NCBI RefSeq assembly: GCF_015687175.1
Contig: NZ_JADPQG010000002.1
Coordinates: 248,001 to 312,000, forward strand
Direction of reading: 5' to 3'
Length of the DNA: 64,000 nucleotides
From: Reinekea sp. G2M2-21
GTDB lineage: Bacteria; Pseudomonadota; Gammaproteobacteria; Pseudomonadales; Natronospirillaceae
In this document: piece by piece, positions 34,596 through 44,965 of the stretch
How the letters are laid out: each line of letters starts with the position of its first letter
How positions within the stretch are numbered: the first letter of the stretch is position 1
Made by a program: the position numbers and the translations under genes
Notes under the pieces: generated by a model
The model's input: only the letters and a program-made list of their open reading frames with translations
Told to the model about the DNA's origin: nothing
Database searches by the model: none

Positions 34596-35237
34596 ATGAG
34601 TGATGCACTGCCCACCTATTCACGTTTAGAAGATCAGTTAAACGTTTCCTCGCACGCACTGGGCGGTGCACTCTCACTCGTCGGCACGGCGCTGATGCTG
34701 ATTGTCGCCATTCATCATGACAACAACTGGGCCATTGTCAGTGCGGTTATCTACGGGGCGTCCCTGATCACGATGTTCGCTTCGTCGGCCATCTACCACG
34801 GCATTCAAAACCCCAAGATCCGCTCACTGATGCAACGTTTTGACCACATCGCCATCCTCTACCTGATTGCCGGAACGTTCACACCTTTCGCGCTGGTCAG
34901 TCTGCAAAATCTTTGGGGCTGGCTGGTTTTTGGTTTCGTTTGGTTCTGTGCCATTACGGGCACCATCGTGCATCTGACGCCATTGCGTCGTTACCATCTG
35001 ATGATGGTGGTGTTAAACCTGATCATGGGATGGTCGGCTCTTTTGCTGATCGGCCCCTTGATGGCCGTCATTGAGCCGGCAGGTTTGGGTATGCTTATTG
35101 CCGGTGGCATCACCTACACTCTGGGTCTGGTGTTCTACCTGAACGACCGCCTCTGGCTCAACCATTTCATCTGGCACCTGTTCGTCCTGATCGGCGCTGG
35201 CCTGCACTTCTGCACCGTCTTGTTTTACGTGTTGTAA
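34596..35237 (+). CDS. Hemolysin III / YqfA-family membrane protein
   Basis: 213-aa member of the PAQR-like hemolysin III family with seven predicted helices. Conserved histidines are seen in SSHALGGALSLVG (residues about 20-32), SAIYHGIQ (near 70) and the final NHFIWHLFVLIGAGLHF, which bind a metal in the family. In E. coli the homologue (TrhA/YqfA) affects membrane energetics; haemolysis is not implied. Start at the ATG 34596, six bases after AAGG. Confidence 0.9.
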   Translation: MSDALPTYSRLEDQLNVSSHALGGALSLVGTALMLIVAIHHDNNWAIVSAVIYGASLITMFASSAIYHGIQNPKIRSLMQRFDHIAILYLIAGTFTPFALVSLQNLWGWLVFGFVWFCAITGTIVHLTPLRRYHLMMVVLNLIMGWSALLLIGPLMAVIEPAGLGMLIAGGITYTLGLVFYLNDRLWLNHFIWHLFVLIGAGLHFCTVLFYVL

Positions 35238-35364
35238 GAAACTCAGACGGGCCAAATAAGCCTTCATTTTGACTTGTACCGCCTGCAACTTCGATTACAC
35301 TGAAATGTACCTCTAATGTATTTGACGCTTCGAATCACCCACCTGTAACCAGAAGGAACTCTGA

Positions 35365-35730
35365 GTGCTGACCGGACATTGCCATTGCGGCAACATAACA
35401 CTGACTGCCAATAAGCATCCCAAAACAATTACCGAATGTAACTGCTCGATCTGTCATCGCTATGGTGCTCGCTGGGCTTATTATACCGTCGCCGACGTCA
35501 GCATCGAGTTACGCGACACACCAACCGTCACCTATCGTTGGGGCAACAAGATGATCGACTTTCATCATTGTCCACATTGCGGGTGCATGACACATTATTC
35601 CGGTGTTGAGGCGCAACCCAAGCCAGACGACCGCATCGCCATCAATACCCGCATGTGTGCCATTGATCAGATGGCCGACATAACTATCCGGCACTTTGAT
35701 GGCGCTGACAGCTTTAAATATCTCGACTGA
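35365..35730 (+). CDS. GFA-family zinc protein
   Basis: 121-aa protein of the GFA/CENP-V family (named after glutathione-dependent formaldehyde-activating enzyme). The zinc ligands are visible: GHCHCG (Cys6, Cys8), ECNCSICHR (Cys25, Cys27, Cys30) and HHCPHCGC. It starts with GTG after AAGGAAC. Followed 24 bp later by a FAH-type hydrolase and then a GST, forming a three-gene run. True formaldehyde activation is doubtful for most members. Confidence 0.9.
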   Translation: MLTGHCHCGNITLTANKHPKTITECNCSICHRYGARWAYYTVADVSIELRDTPTVTYRWGNKMIDFHHCPHCGCMTHYSGVEAQPKPDDRIAINTRMCAIDQMADITIRHFDGADSFKYLD

Positions 35731-35754
35731 TTCTTGAAGAAAAAAGGATACCTG

Positions 35755-36366
35755 ATGACCTCATTGGTTTTTAATGGAGAAGCATTTTTACCGGGAAAGA
35801 TCGTCTGTGTGGGTCGCAATTACGTCGACCACATCAAAGAACTCGGTAATGACATGCCTGACGACATGGTGGTGTTCTGCAAACCTAACACCGCTGTTTC
35901 CGACAGCCTGTTGGCTGAGCAGGATGAACCCCTGCATTACGAAGCCGAACTTTGTTTTCTGGTCAGCGACGATGATCTAACCGGTGTCGGAATCGGGCTG
36001 GATCTGACTAAACGCAACCTGCAAAACGAATTGAAGAAAAAGGGGTTACCCTGGGAGCGCGCCAAAGCATTTGATGGTGCGGCAACCTTCAGTTACTTCG
36101 TACCGGTGCCGGAAGACCTGTCGAAACTGACGTTCACGCTGCATATCGACAACGAGCTGATGCAACAAGGTGATCCCTCGCTGATGATCTACTCACCGGA
36201 AACCATCCTGCTTGAGTTATCACGGTTCATGACACTCAACGATGACGATATTATTATGACCGGCACGCCTAAGGGCGTAGGCACGGTAAAAGAGGGCAGT
36301 CAATTTGTCGGTCGTGTTTATTACGACCATGAATTGCTGATCGAACACACATGGATAGGACAATAA
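35755..36366 (+). CDS. FAH-family hydrolase (fumarylpyruvate-hydrolase-like)
   Basis: 203-aa fumarylacetoacetate-hydrolase-fold enzyme. VCVGRNYVDHIKELGNDMP (about 16-34) and the metal-binding EAELCFLVSDD (Glu64, Glu66) are standard, as is IIMTGTPKGVG near residue 170. The family includes fumarylpyruvate hydrolases and oxaloacetate decarboxylases or tautomerases. Start at the ATG 35755 with AAGGA upstream. It is one base from the GST gene, so the two are co-translated; a shared job in breakdown of a 2-oxo acid or glutathione adduct is inferred. Confidence 0.88.
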   Translation: MTSLVFNGEAFLPGKIVCVGRNYVDHIKELGNDMPDDMVVFCKPNTAVSDSLLAEQDEPLHYEAELCFLVSDDDLTGVGIGLDLTKRNLQNELKKKGLPWERAKAFDGAATFSYFVPVPEDLSKLTFTLHIDNELMQQGDPSLMIYSPETILLELSRFMTLNDDDIIMTGTPKGVGTVKEGSQFVGRVYYDHELLIEHTWIGQ

Positions 36367-36367
36367 C

Positions 36368-37012
36368 ATGAACGTTAAACTGGTCATTGGTAACCAAAAT
36401 TACTCCACTTGGTCTCTGCGACCCTGGCTGCTACTTAAAGCTTTCAATGTACATTTCGAAGAAGTGAAAGTTTCGCTAGCCGAAGAAGGCTTACGGGAAC
36501 GACTGCTGGAACATTCACCAACCGCCAAAGTACCCGTGTTAATTGAGCGTGACTTGCATATCTGGGATTCGCTGGCGATCTGTGAGTACGTGAATGACGT
36601 ACACCTCGAAGGCAAAGGCTGGCCACATACCGCGAAAGATCGAGCCAAGGCACGTGCCGTTACCTGTGAAATGCATTCGGGCTTTGTCGCCGTTCGCGGG
36701 GCGATGCCCATGAATATTCGAGCTAAGCGCAAAGTGAATATCACCCCAGCGGTCGCACAGGACATTGCACGGATTGAAGCAATCTGGGCAGATCACCACC
36801 GATCCGGATGGTTGTTTGAAAGTTTCAGCATTGCTGATTGTTTTTTTGCACCCGTGGCTTTCCGCTTCCAAACCTATGGCGTGGAATTAAACGAAGCCGC
36901 CAGCCAGTATCAGCACAAATTATTGGCCCATCCGGCCATGGCACTATGGGTTGAAGCAGCCCTTGCCGAAGATGGAATCCTGCCGGTCGATGAGGCCGGA
37001 GAGCCGGTTTAA
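36368..37012 (+). CDS. Glutathione S-transferase family protein
   Basis: 214-aa protein with an N-terminal thioredoxin-like domain (VIGNQNYSTWSLRPWLLLKA at 6-25, with YSTWS likely holding the catalytic Ser) and PVLI/DSLAICEYV, the glutathione-binding segment. The helical C-terminal domain follows. It resembles YfcF-type GSTs. It starts one base after the FAH gene stop. Some GSTs isomerise maleyl compounds that FAH enzymes then cleave; whether that applies here is open. Confidence 0.9.
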   Translation: MNVKLVIGNQNYSTWSLRPWLLLKAFNVHFEEVKVSLAEEGLRERLLEHSPTAKVPVLIERDLHIWDSLAICEYVNDVHLEGKGWPHTAKDRAKARAVTCEMHSGFVAVRGAMPMNIRAKRKVNITPAVAQDIARIEAIWADHHRSGWLFESFSIADCFFAPVAFRFQTYGVELNEAASQYQHKLLAHPAMALWVEAALAEDGILPVDEAGEPV

Positions 37013-37023
37013 TTTTACCTCTG

Positions 37024-37053
37024 AAAGGGGCAAACTGTTTTACCCCTTTGTCT
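37024..37053 (+). terminator. Terminator after the GST gene
   Basis: AAAGGGG (37024-37030) pairs with CCCCTTT (37043-37049), followed by GTCTT. It ends the GFA-FAH-GST run before yejA. Confidence 0.55.
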
Positions 37054-37201
37054 TACCTCGCCCGTCAATCATTTCCAGTATAGCCATATGCAATAAACTA
37101 AACCTATTTCTATCACGTATCTTCTTCAATTAATCTCATTTACACGCTATGTTAAGAACCTGACCTGAATTTAACGATAAAAAAAGCCGTCGGAGACTGA
37201 T

Positions 37202-38998
37202 ATGAAACGCATCATTGCTACCCTGACCCTGCTTTGTTCCGTAGCCTTTGCCGACGTATCTTTTATAGATGCCGAATCCATCGCACTACGAGGACAACCG
37301 AAATACGCGCCCGGATTTCTTCATTTTGATTACGTTAATCCCGACGCACCAAAGGGAGGCATGTTACGCAGCGAAGCCATTGGTACATTTGACTCGCTAA
37401 ATCAATATGGTCAACGAGGTGATCGTGTCATTAACGCAGACGCACTGAATGACACTTTAATGACCGATTCGGACGATGAAATATCTGTCTATTATCCACT
37501 CATCGCAGAGCGTATCCGGTACGCAGATGACTACTCATCCATCACCTTCTTCATAAATCCTAAGGCTCGATTTTCAGATGGTAAAAAAATAACCGCAAAC
37601 GATGTGAAATTTTCATTCGAAAAATTCTCAACTCAAGGTGTGCCACAGTTTGCAAAATACTACGCCTTTGTAAAATCCATTGAGGTGTCCTCGGAAAACA
37701 CAGTCACCTTCAGCTTAGAGGGCGCTGACAGAGAACAAATGATGTCTCTTTGCAATTTGACGGTATTGCCGGAACACTTCTGGTCCAGCCGAGACTTGTC
37801 TGAGCCACTAAAGGAAGTCCCGATTGGCAGCGGCGGTTTTACCATCAGTGATTTCAAATTTGGGCAGTACGTCATTTATAAACGTTTACCCGATTACTGG
37901 GCCACGGATCTACCGGTAAACAAAGGGCAAAGTAACTTCGATGAATATCGTTTTGATTATTACCGAGATCAGACAGTCGCATTTGAAGCATTTAAGGCTG
38001 GGGATATCGATATTTGGCAGGAATCAATCGCCAAAAATTGGGCAACCGCCTATGACATACCTGCAATTCAGCAAGGAAGAATGATTCGTGAAGAGATAGA
38101 ACATGACATTCCTCAAAACATGCAAAGCTTTATTTTTAATACCAAGCGAGCTGTGTTCTCTGACGTCAGAGTCAGACAGGCACTGAATTACGCATTGGAC
38201 TTTGAATGGATGAATAAGAATCTGTTTTACGACCAATACTCTCGAACAGTCAGTTATTTTCAAGGCACCGACTATATGGCGCGCCAGCTACCAAGTGATG
38301 AGGAACTGGCCATTCTGGAGCCTATTCGTGACAAAATTCGCCCAGAAGTATTCACCCAGATTTATGAGCCGCCAAAAACCGACGCGAGTGGGAATATACG
38401 CAGCAATTTAAGAGCTGCGCTGGCCTTATTGAAAGAAGCAGGGTGGGAAGTTAAAAATCAGAAATTAACCAATGTCGACACTGGTGAATTATTCACTTTC
38501 GAACTTTTGACTTACAGTCCAACAACTGAACGAATAGCGATCCCGTTGCAGGAAAACTTGCAAAAAATGGGTATTGAAATGACTATTCGGCAGGTTGACA
38601 CTTCCCAATTTGTGAATCGGTGGCATGACCATGATTTCGACATGGTCTCCATGCGCTATAGCGCAAATGCTTATCCGTCGAGCAACCTGCAGATTGTTTG
38701 GCGATCCGACTTTGTCGATTCTACTTATAACCAGGCTAATGTTACGGACGAGGCAGTTGACTATTTGATAGACGGTATCGTCGCCAACCAATCGGATGAA
38801 AATGCGCTTTTGCATTGGGGCAGAGCACTTGACCGTGTTTTGCTTTGGAACCATTACGTCATTCCACAATGGCATTTGAGCAAATTCCGTGTCGCTTACT
38901 ATGACAAGTTTAGTCGACCCGCGCAGCGACCGAAATACGCACTGGGCACATCTACCTGGTGGCTTGACAAGGAAAAAGCCAACAAACTCAAACAGTAA
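37202..38998 (+). CDS. yejA: Peptide ABC transporter substrate-binding protein (YejA)
   Basis: 598-aa periplasmic oligopeptide-binding protein with a short signal peptide (about 1-17, ending AFA-D). The family SBP_bac_5 core is recognisable: FDSLNQY, FSDGKKITANDVKFSFEKF (about 125-143) and ALNYALDFEWMNKNLFYDQY. The adjoining genes make a complete YejABEF system, which in enterobacteria imports peptides and microcin C. Codon use is more AT-rich than in genes to the left. Thirteen bases separate it from yejB. Confidence 0.93.
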   Translation: MKRIIATLTLLCSVAFADVSFIDAESIALRGQPKYAPGFLHFDYVNPDAPKGGMLRSEAIGTFDSLNQYGQRGDRVINADALNDTLMTDSDDEISVYYPLIAERIRYADDYSSITFFINPKARFSDGKKITANDVKFSFEKFSTQGVPQFAKYYAFVKSIEVSSENTVTFSLEGADREQMMSLCNLTVLPEHFWSSRDLSEPLKEVPIGSGGFTISDFKFGQYVIYKRLPDYWATDLPVNKGQSNFDEYRFDYYRDQTVAFEAFKAGDIDIWQESIAKNWATAYDIPAIQQGRMIREEIEHDIPQNMQSFIFNTKRAVFSDVRVRQALNYALDFEWMNKNLFYDQYSRTVSYFQGTDYMARQLPSDEELAILEPIRDKIRPEVFTQIYEPPKTDASGNIRSNLRAALALLKEAGWEVKNQKLTNVDTGELFTFELLTYSPTTERIAIPLQENLQKMGIEMTIRQVDTSQFVNRWHDHDFDMVSMRYSANAYPSSNLQIVWRSDFVDSTYNQANVTDEAVDYLIDGIVANQSDENALLHWGRALDRVLLWNHYVIPQWHLSKFRVAYYDKFSRPAQRPKYALGTSTWWLDKEKANKLKQ

Positions 38999-39010
38999 GA
39001 GAGCATCCGA

Positions 39011-40099
39011 ATGGGCAGCTATGTCATCCGACGTTTGCTTCTTATGATTCCAACCTTGTGGGCAATAATTACACTGAATTTTTTCATTGTGCAGATTGCT
39101 CCGGGTGGCCCCGTGGATCGAATTCTTGGACAAATGCAAGGCATCAATGGGGAGCTTCTAGACAGGGTTACCAACGCTAACCAAGAAGAAACCTCTGTGA
39201 CATTTGACAATGCGGAACAGACTAGCTATCGGGGTGCTCAAGGACTCGACCCTGAAATCGTCGCTGCCATTGAGAAACGTTTTGGGTTTGATAAGCCAAT
39301 AACTGAACGTTATTTCGACCTGCTTTGGAACTACATTACTTTTGACTTTGGAGACAGTTTGTTTAAATCAGGCACGGTCATTGAACTTATCGTCGACCGT
39401 ATGCCGGTATCCGTTTCGCTGGGACTGTGGAGCACGTTGATCATATATTTGGTTTCTATCCCTCTGGGCATTCGAAAAGCGTTACGTCATGGCACCCATT
39501 TCGATGCTTGGACAACAACCATTCTAGTGGCTTTAAATGCCATCCCGGGTTTTCTATTTGCAGTATTACTTGTCATCTTATTTGCCGGAGGAAGCTATTT
39601 TGATTGGTTTCCTCTACGAGGCCTTGTGTCGATCAACTGGCAAGACCTTCCCTGGTGGCAAAAAATCCTCGACTACTTCTGGCATATGACGCTACCGATA
39701 GTGGCGACGGTCGTCGGAGGCTTTACCGTATTAGCCATGTTAACTAAAAATAGTTTTCTTGATGAAATCAGCAAACAGTATGTTGTGACAGCACGAGCCA
39801 AGGGTAACTCTGAAAACCGGGTTTTATATAAACATGTCTTTCGAAATGCCATGCTGATTATTATTGCGGGTTTCCCTGCAACATTCATCAGCATGTTCTT
39901 TACCGGTTCGGTGCTTATCGAAGTGATCTTTTCATTAGAAGGACTCGGATTGCTCGGTTTTGAAGCAACGACTCAGCGAGACTATCCGGTCATGTTTGCA
40001 ACACTCTATATCTTCACATTACTCGGTTTACTACTTGGGTTGATAGGTGACTTAATGTACACCATTGTCGATCCCAGAATTGATTTTTCAGCGAGGTGA
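39011..40099 (+). CDS. yejB: Peptide ABC transporter permease (YejB)
   Basis: 362-aa inner-membrane permease with six helices. It opens [20 protein letters not shown], typical of DppB/YejB; the long periplasmic insertion (about 45-90, with [10 protein letters not shown]) distinguishes YejB from DppB. The cytoplasmic EAA loop reads [20 protein letters not shown]. Its stop overlaps the yejE start as GTGA, indicating coupling. Confidence 0.94.
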   Translation: MGSYVIRRLLLMIPTLWAIITLNFFIVQIAPGGPVDRILGQMQGINGELLDRVTNANQEETSVTFDNAEQTSYRGAQGLDPEIVAAIEKRFGFDKPITERYFDLLWNYITFDFGDSLFKSGTVIELIVDRMPVSVSLGLWSTLIIYLVSIPLGIRKALRHGTHFDAWTTTILVALNAIPGFLFAVLLVILFAGGSYFDWFPLRGLVSINWQDLPWWQKILDYFWHMTLPIVATVVGGFTVLAMLTKNSFLDEISKQYVVTARAKGNSENRVLYKHVFRNAMLIIIAGFPATFISMFFTGSVLIEVIFSLEGLGLLGFEATTQRDYPVMFATLYIFTLLGLLLGLIGDLMYTIVDPRIDFSAR

Positions 40100-41121
40100 A
40101 TCACTTGTCTCCCCTGAATCAACGTAGACTGAATCGCTTCAAGAAAGATCGGAGAGCTATCATTTCTTTCTGGCTATTTAGTTTACTTTTTATGGCCTCT
40201 CTTTTTTCGGAACTTATTGCGAACGACAAACCACTGTTGGTGAAATATGAATCGCATTTTTTCGTTCCGTTTTTAAAGGCTTATTCAGAAACTGAATTTG
40301 GCGGCGACTTTGAAACTGAGGCCGATTACAAAGATCCCTACGTCATAGATCTCATTGAAGCTAATGGATGGATAATTTGGCCGGTTATTCGCTTCGACTA
40401 CTCAACCATAAATTATGACTTACCCACACCTGCGCCGTCGCCACCAGATCAGACAAACTGGCTGGGAACGGATGACAATGGTCGCGATGTAGTTGCAAGA
40501 ATACTGTACGGTTTTCGTATCTCCTGCCTTTTTGGTTTCACGTTAACAATCATATCTGCTTTGATTGGTGTCATCGCGGGCGCGCTTCAGGGGTTTCACG
40601 GTGGAAAGCTAGATCTTCTTTTTCAGCGTTTCATTGAGGTGTGGGGCAGCATGCCTACGCTCTTTATTCTTATTATCCTCGCTAGCGTTGTTCAACCAAG
40701 TTTTTGGATGCTGATGGGGTTTTTATTGCTGTTCAGTTGGATGGGCTTTGTCGGTGTCGTGCGCGCTGAGTTTTTGAGAACCCGGAATTTCGAATACGTG
40801 CTCGCCGCCAAAGCTTTGGGGATGAGTAATAATCGCATTATGTTCAAGCATGTTCTACCCAATGCCATGGTGGCAACGCTTACCCTGATGCCTTTTGTGT
40901 TGAGCGGTTCAGTGACCACACTTACGTCATTGGACTTTCTCGGCTTCGGGCTTCCTCCAGGATCGCCCTCGTTGGGCGAACTTTTAGCACAGGGAAAAGC
41001 CAACATTCAAGCGCCCTGGCTAGGATTATCCGCCTTTTTTGTTATCGGACTATTAATGGCTTTGCTGGTGTTTATCGGCGAAGGTGTTCGCAATGCTTTC
41101 GACCCACGACATACGGATTGA
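40096..41121 (+). CDS. yejE: Peptide ABC transporter permease (YejE)
   Basis: 341-aa inner-membrane permease pairing with YejB. It begins at GTG overlapping the yejB stop. The N-terminal helix ([20 protein letters not shown]) is followed by the long periplasmic segment typical of YejE and five further helices. The EAA loop [20 protein letters not shown] lies near residue 236. Ten bases before yejF. The assignment rests on order and sequence pattern. Confidence 0.94.
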   Translation: MNHLSPLNQRRLNRFKKDRRAIISFWLFSLLFMASLFSELIANDKPLLVKYESHFFVPFLKAYSETEFGGDFETEADYKDPYVIDLIEANGWIIWPVIRFDYSTINYDLPTPAPSPPDQTNWLGTDDNGRDVVARILYGFRISCLFGFTLTIISALIGVIAGALQGFHGGKLDLLFQRFIEVWGSMPTLFILIILASVVQPSFWMLMGFLLLFSWMGFVGVVRAEFLRTRNFEYVLAAKALGMSNNRIMFKHVLPNAMVATLTLMPFVLSGSVTTLTSLDFLGFGLPPGSPSLGELLAQGKANIQAPWLGLSAFFVIGLLMALLVFIGEGVRNAFDPRHTD

Positions 41122-41131
41122 AAAATAGCCA

Positions 41132-42715
41132 ATGAATGAATTAGTCTCAATCGAGAATCTGAGTATCGCGCTGAAACAGGGCGATAGAACTCAAGATTTA
41201 GTCCAAGATATCAATCTAACCATAGGCTACGGTGAAACACTCGGACTAGTTGGCGAGAGTGGCTCTGGCAAGTCCATCACGGCGCTTTCCATTGTGCAAT
41301 TGAATCCAAAACCACAAATGTTTCATCCAACTGGCAGAATCATGTTGGACGGCATTGATATCCTCCGACAAGATGAAAAGGACCTGCGACGACTAAGAGG
41401 CAGTACCGTCGGGTGCATTTTTCAAGAACCTATGACATCCCTAAATCCATTGCAAACGGTTGAGAAACAGTTAGCCGAAGTCCTGTTTTTACATAAAGGA
41501 TTATCGGTTGAGCGATCTAGGTCCACCCTGATTACCTGGTTGGATCGGGTCGGAATTCGGGAACCTCAGCAAAAGCTTAAATCTTATCCACATCAGTTAT
41601 CAGGCGGTGAACGTCAACGAGTTATGATTGCGATGGCTCTTTTAACAGAGCCGAAGTTACTCATTGCGGACGAGCCGACAACGGCACTGGATGTGACCGT
41701 TCAGGCACAAATACTTGACTTGTTACAAGATCTACAAAAGGAATTGGGCATGGCCATGTTGTTCATCAGCCATGACCTTGGCGTTGTTAAGAAACTGGCG
41801 AGCCGTATCGCCGTTATGCAGCAAGGTAAACTGGTTGAAACCGGCTTGGTTGATGATGTGTTCAATTCGCCTCAACACCCCTATACGCAGTCACTGATCA
41901 ATGCTCAACCTCATGGTGAACCGGTAATAGTCGCTGACAGCACTACACTCCTACATGCCGACAGTGTTCACGTATGGTTTCCTGTTTACAAAGGAGTTTT
42001 CAAACGTACCGTCGGACATGTTAAGGCTGTTAACGATGTCAGCTTTGCGCTGAGGCGAGGCATGACACTCGGTATTGTAGGTGAGAGTGGATCCGGAAAG
42101 TCGACCCTCGCCAAGGCGCTGCTCGGTCTTGAAAAAGCCCAAGGCGACATTGATTTCGATAATCAACCACTTATAGGTCTCAGTCATAAGGCGTGGCAAC
42201 CATTGCGCAGACGAATCCAGGTTGTTTTTCAGGACCCTTACGGCAGCCTTAGCCCCAGGATGTCTGTCTCTCAAATAATCATGGAAGGGCTGGAGGTTAA
42301 CCGAATTGGTAACAAGGAAAGTCGAGAGCAGGCAGTAGAAGACATTATGCGCAAAGTTGGGCTTGATCCATCGCTAAGTCATCGATATCCGAATGAGTTT
42401 TCGGGTGGTCAACGCCAACGCATTGCCATTGCGAGAGCTATGATTCTAAACCCCGATGTTGTTATCCTCGATGAGCCAACTTCCTCTCTTGATCGCACAG
42501 TACAATTTCAAATCCTGTCACTGCTCAAGGAGCTGCAACAGCAACGCAGATTAACGTATATATTCATTTCTCATGATTTAAAGGTGGTGAAGTCCATTGC
42601 ACATCATGTAATAGTCATGAAACAGGGCAGTATTGTTGAGCAAGGAGCCAACATATTTACTGACCCTCAAGATCCGTACACGAGATCGTTAGTTGAAACT
42701 GCTTTCGCTTACTGA
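41132..42715 (+). CDS. yejF: Peptide ABC transporter ATPase, tandem domains (YejF)
   Basis: 527-aa cytoplasmic ATPase with two fused ABC domains. The first has Walker A GESGSGKS (about 38-45), signature LSGGERQRV and Walker B LLIADEP; the second has GESGSGKSTLAK (about 318), FSGGQRQRI and VVILDEP. Both sites look intact. It powers uptake through YejBE. A hairpin (42746-42762) follows, closing the four-gene operon. Confidence 0.95.
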   Translation: MNELVSIENLSIALKQGDRTQDLVQDINLTIGYGETLGLVGESGSGKSITALSIVQLNPKPQMFHPTGRIMLDGIDILRQDEKDLRRLRGSTVGCIFQEPMTSLNPLQTVEKQLAEVLFLHKGLSVERSRSTLITWLDRVGIREPQQKLKSYPHQLSGGERQRVMIAMALLTEPKLLIADEPTTALDVTVQAQILDLLQDLQKELGMAMLFISHDLGVVKKLASRIAVMQQGKLVETGLVDDVFNSPQHPYTQSLINAQPHGEPVIVADSTTLLHADSVHVWFPVYKGVFKRTVGHVKAVNDVSFALRRGMTLGIVGESGSGKSTLAKALLGLEKAQGDIDFDNQPLIGLSHKAWQPLRRRIQVVFQDPYGSLSPRMSVSQIIMEGLEVNRIGNKESREQAVEDIMRKVGLDPSLSHRYPNEFSGGQRQRIAIARAMILNPDVVILDEPTSSLDRTVQFQILSLLKELQQQRRLTYIFISHDLKVVKSIAHHVIVMKQGSIVEQGANIFTDPQDPYTRSLVETAFAY

Positions 42716-42745
42716 TCCAACCAGTTAGATTAGAAAAGATCTGAC

Positions 42746-42772
42746 CCTCAAGCTTATTGAGGTTTGCATTTT
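42746..42772 (+). terminator. Terminator of yejABEF
   Basis: CCTCAA (42746-42751) pairs with TTGAGG (42757-42762), then TTTGCATTTT. The stem is short but placed 30 bp after the yejF stop. Confidence 0.55.
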
Positions 42773-42800
42773 AGAACAAAATTTCTGCAGGATATTATCG

Positions 42801-43889
42801 ATGTCGCTAAGAACTAAAAAAATAATCGTCGGCTTTTTCGCTACGCTACTCACACTGGTATTCACCATCGCCGCACTCATTTACGCGATCACCTTTCACC
42901 CAAAACCCATTCAAGCGGCGGCGGTAACCTGCCCAGCCGATACACCAACACTGACCGCCGGGCAGTCCGTGAAAGTGCTTAATTACAATGTGCAGTACTT
43001 TGCCGGAAAGGATTACGTATTCTATTACGATGTCGCTGATGAGGCTGGGCCGGATACCCGACCGAGCCCCGAAGCGATCAGCAAAACCTTTGATGACATT
43101 GCCGCGCTGATTCGCCAAGAAAACCCTGATGTTCTGTTATTGCAAGAGGTGCACGAGGGTGCGAAAGCAACCGACTATGAAAACCAGACTGAGCGTTTGT
43201 TGTCACTGATTGGCGACCAATACCCCTGCTACAGTGAAGCGTTTTATTGGCAGGCGAAGTTTGTGCCGCACCCTTCCATTATGGGCAGTGTCGGCATGAA
43301 GTTAGTAACGCTCTCGAAATATAAACTGCAGTCGGCGCAACGATATCAATTGACCAAAATGGATTCCGACCCGGTGACCAAAGCCTTCAACCTGAAACGA
43401 GCCATTCTGACAACCGAAATGCCCGTCCAGGGTGGCGAACCGCTCATTGCCATGAACACGCATCTCGATGCCTTCTCGCAAGGTATGGATACCATGGATC
43501 GACAAGTCGCCGAAGTCGCGACCTTACTGGAAGCCACGCAACAACCCTGGTTTATTGGTGGTGATTTTAACCTGCTGCCACCAGACCAGTACACTGCTCT
43601 GCCGGATCATCAACAGATCTGGTACAACCCAGAAACCGAAATTGCGCCCCTGGTGCGTCAGTACCCGAGCATTCCTTCCATGGCGAATGTATCTGGCAGT
43701 GACCGCGAACGATGGTTCACGCATTACCCCAACGATCCATTAGTCAAAGGACCGGATCGCACAATAGATTACATTTTCTACGATTCACGGTTAACGTTAG
43801 AAGATTCGAGTGTGATACAAGACGAGGCCATCACGCTGTCTGATCACTTACCCGTCACGGCCGTTTTCACGCTGCCAGAGGCAAATTAA
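42801..43889 (+). CDS. Endonuclease/exonuclease/phosphatase-family protein, membrane-anchored
   Basis: 362-aa protein with an N-terminal membrane helix (about 8-30) and an exported EEP domain. The catalytic set is present: LNYNVQYF, DVLLLQEVHEG (metal-binding Glu), NTHLDAF, GGDFNLLPPDQY, and the final ALSDHLPV-type motif (TLSDHLPVTAVF) with the Asp-His pair. Family enzymes cleave phosphodiesters in DNA, lipids or inositol phosphates; being extracytoplasmic, a phospholipase or nuclease role is possible. It overlaps nothing and abuts the next gene without a gap. Confidence 0.88.
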   Translation: MSLRTKKIIVGFFATLLTLVFTIAALIYAITFHPKPIQAAAVTCPADTPTLTAGQSVKVLNYNVQYFAGKDYVFYYDVADEAGPDTRPSPEAISKTFDDIAALIRQENPDVLLLQEVHEGAKATDYENQTERLLSLIGDQYPCYSEAFYWQAKFVPHPSIMGSVGMKLVTLSKYKLQSAQRYQLTKMDSDPVTKAFNLKRAILTTEMPVQGGEPLIAMNTHLDAFSQGMDTMDRQVAEVATLLEATQQPWFIGGDFNLLPPDQYTALPDHQQIWYNPETEIAPLVRQYPSIPSMANVSGSDRERWFTHYPNDPLVKGPDRTIDYIFYDSRLTLEDSSVIQDEAITLSDHLPVTAVFTLPEAN

Positions 43890-44705
43890 GTGAATACCCG
43901 CCACTTCCTTAAGGATTATCGTAAAGAGGAATTTGCGGCTAAAACGCAGCGGGGCGATCGCATCGTTCATGACATTTACAGCAAGGGAGACGGTCCGCCG
44001 GTGATTCTGATACAGGAATTGCCGGGCATCGGGGAGGCCACATTTCGTTTGGCCGACACACTGTGCGCGAATGGCTTCAAGGTTATTCTGCCGCACCTGT
44101 TTGGCCCCATTGGCAAACTCAGAACCGTCGGTAATATGGCGCGTGTTTTTTGTATGCGGCGTGAATTCCACCTGTTTGCGAAAAACCACTCCAGCCCGAT
44201 TGTTGATTGGCTGAAAGCACTGTGTGCACGAGTCCGGGTTGAGGAGCAGGTGGAGGGTGTCGGCGTAATCGGCATGTGTTTAACCGGCAACTTTGCGATT
44301 TCCTTAATGGCGGACAACAACGTTTTGGCTGCGGTGGCGTCACAACCGTCGCTGCCGTTGACAAGTCAGTCCGCGCTGCACATGAGTCCCGAAGAAATCG
44401 ATGCCGTGAAGGCGCGCATCGACACAATCGACTCCTCCCACGGGTCACCCCTGAAAGTATTTCGATTCTCCGGTGATTGGATGTGCAGCCAAACCAAACT
44501 GGACGCCATAGATGCCTGCTTTAACGAGCCAAACCGGCAGCGTGTTCACTGTGAATCCTTACCCGGCCATGGACATTCAGTGTTAACCGTAGACTTTGTC
44601 GATCAAGTCGGTCACCCCACTCACACCGCGTTGCAATCGGTTCTGGATTATTTCGGGCGCCAACTAACAGGAAAAAGTGCAGCCCCAAACAACACAAAAC
44701 AATAG
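43890..44705 (+). CDS. Dienelactone-hydrolase-family protein
   Basis: 271-aa alpha/beta hydrolase, GTG start directly after the previous stop codon, so co-translated. Family pattern: VILIQELPGIGEATFRLADT (about 38-57), nucleophile elbow GVIGMCLTGNFAISL with Cys as nucleophile, and the catalytic His in LPGHGHSVLT. Dienelactone hydrolases open lactone rings in chloroaromatic breakdown, but most relatives act on unknown esters. It is the last chromosomal gene before the cassette array. Confidence 0.87.
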   Translation: MNTRHFLKDYRKEEFAAKTQRGDRIVHDIYSKGDGPPVILIQELPGIGEATFRLADTLCANGFKVILPHLFGPIGKLRTVGNMARVFCMRREFHLFAKNHSSPIVDWLKALCARVRVEEQVEGVGVIGMCLTGNFAISLMADNNVLAAVASQPSLPLTSQSALHMSPEEIDAVKARIDTIDSSHGSPLKVFRFSGDWMCSQTKLDAIDACFNEPNRQRVHCESLPGHGHSVLTVDFVDQVGHPTHTALQSVLDYFGRQLTGKSAAPNNTKQ

Positions 44706-44862
44706 CTAGTTCATTTGAAAGTGTTGGTTTAAATATGCTGACGGCGAATTTTCTTACGAGGTTGGGTTGAGGTATGCTTCTCGATAAAGTTGGTACGTGA
44801 TATTCAACATCGTTCAATCCACCGTTGCTAACTCCGACGCTCACCTATTGAATTAGGCGACA

Positions 44863-44965
44863 GAACGTACGTATTTGCGGCGAGATGAGCGCCAGCGAAA
44901 TTGAGTCCTAGGCCCAACTGAGTGGAATGAAGGGGTTTTTGACCGTTGCAACATACGCTTGTTAT
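44863..44965 (-). repeat. attC 1 (distal end of array)
   Basis: Reads AATAACAAGCGTATGTTG to TACGTACGTTCTG. Outer arms pair (CGTAT on both sides) and GGACTC is present. The last core (GTTCTG) deviates from GTTRRRY, as expected where the final cassette joins the chromosome. It overlaps the stop of the 44962 gene. Confidence 0.7.
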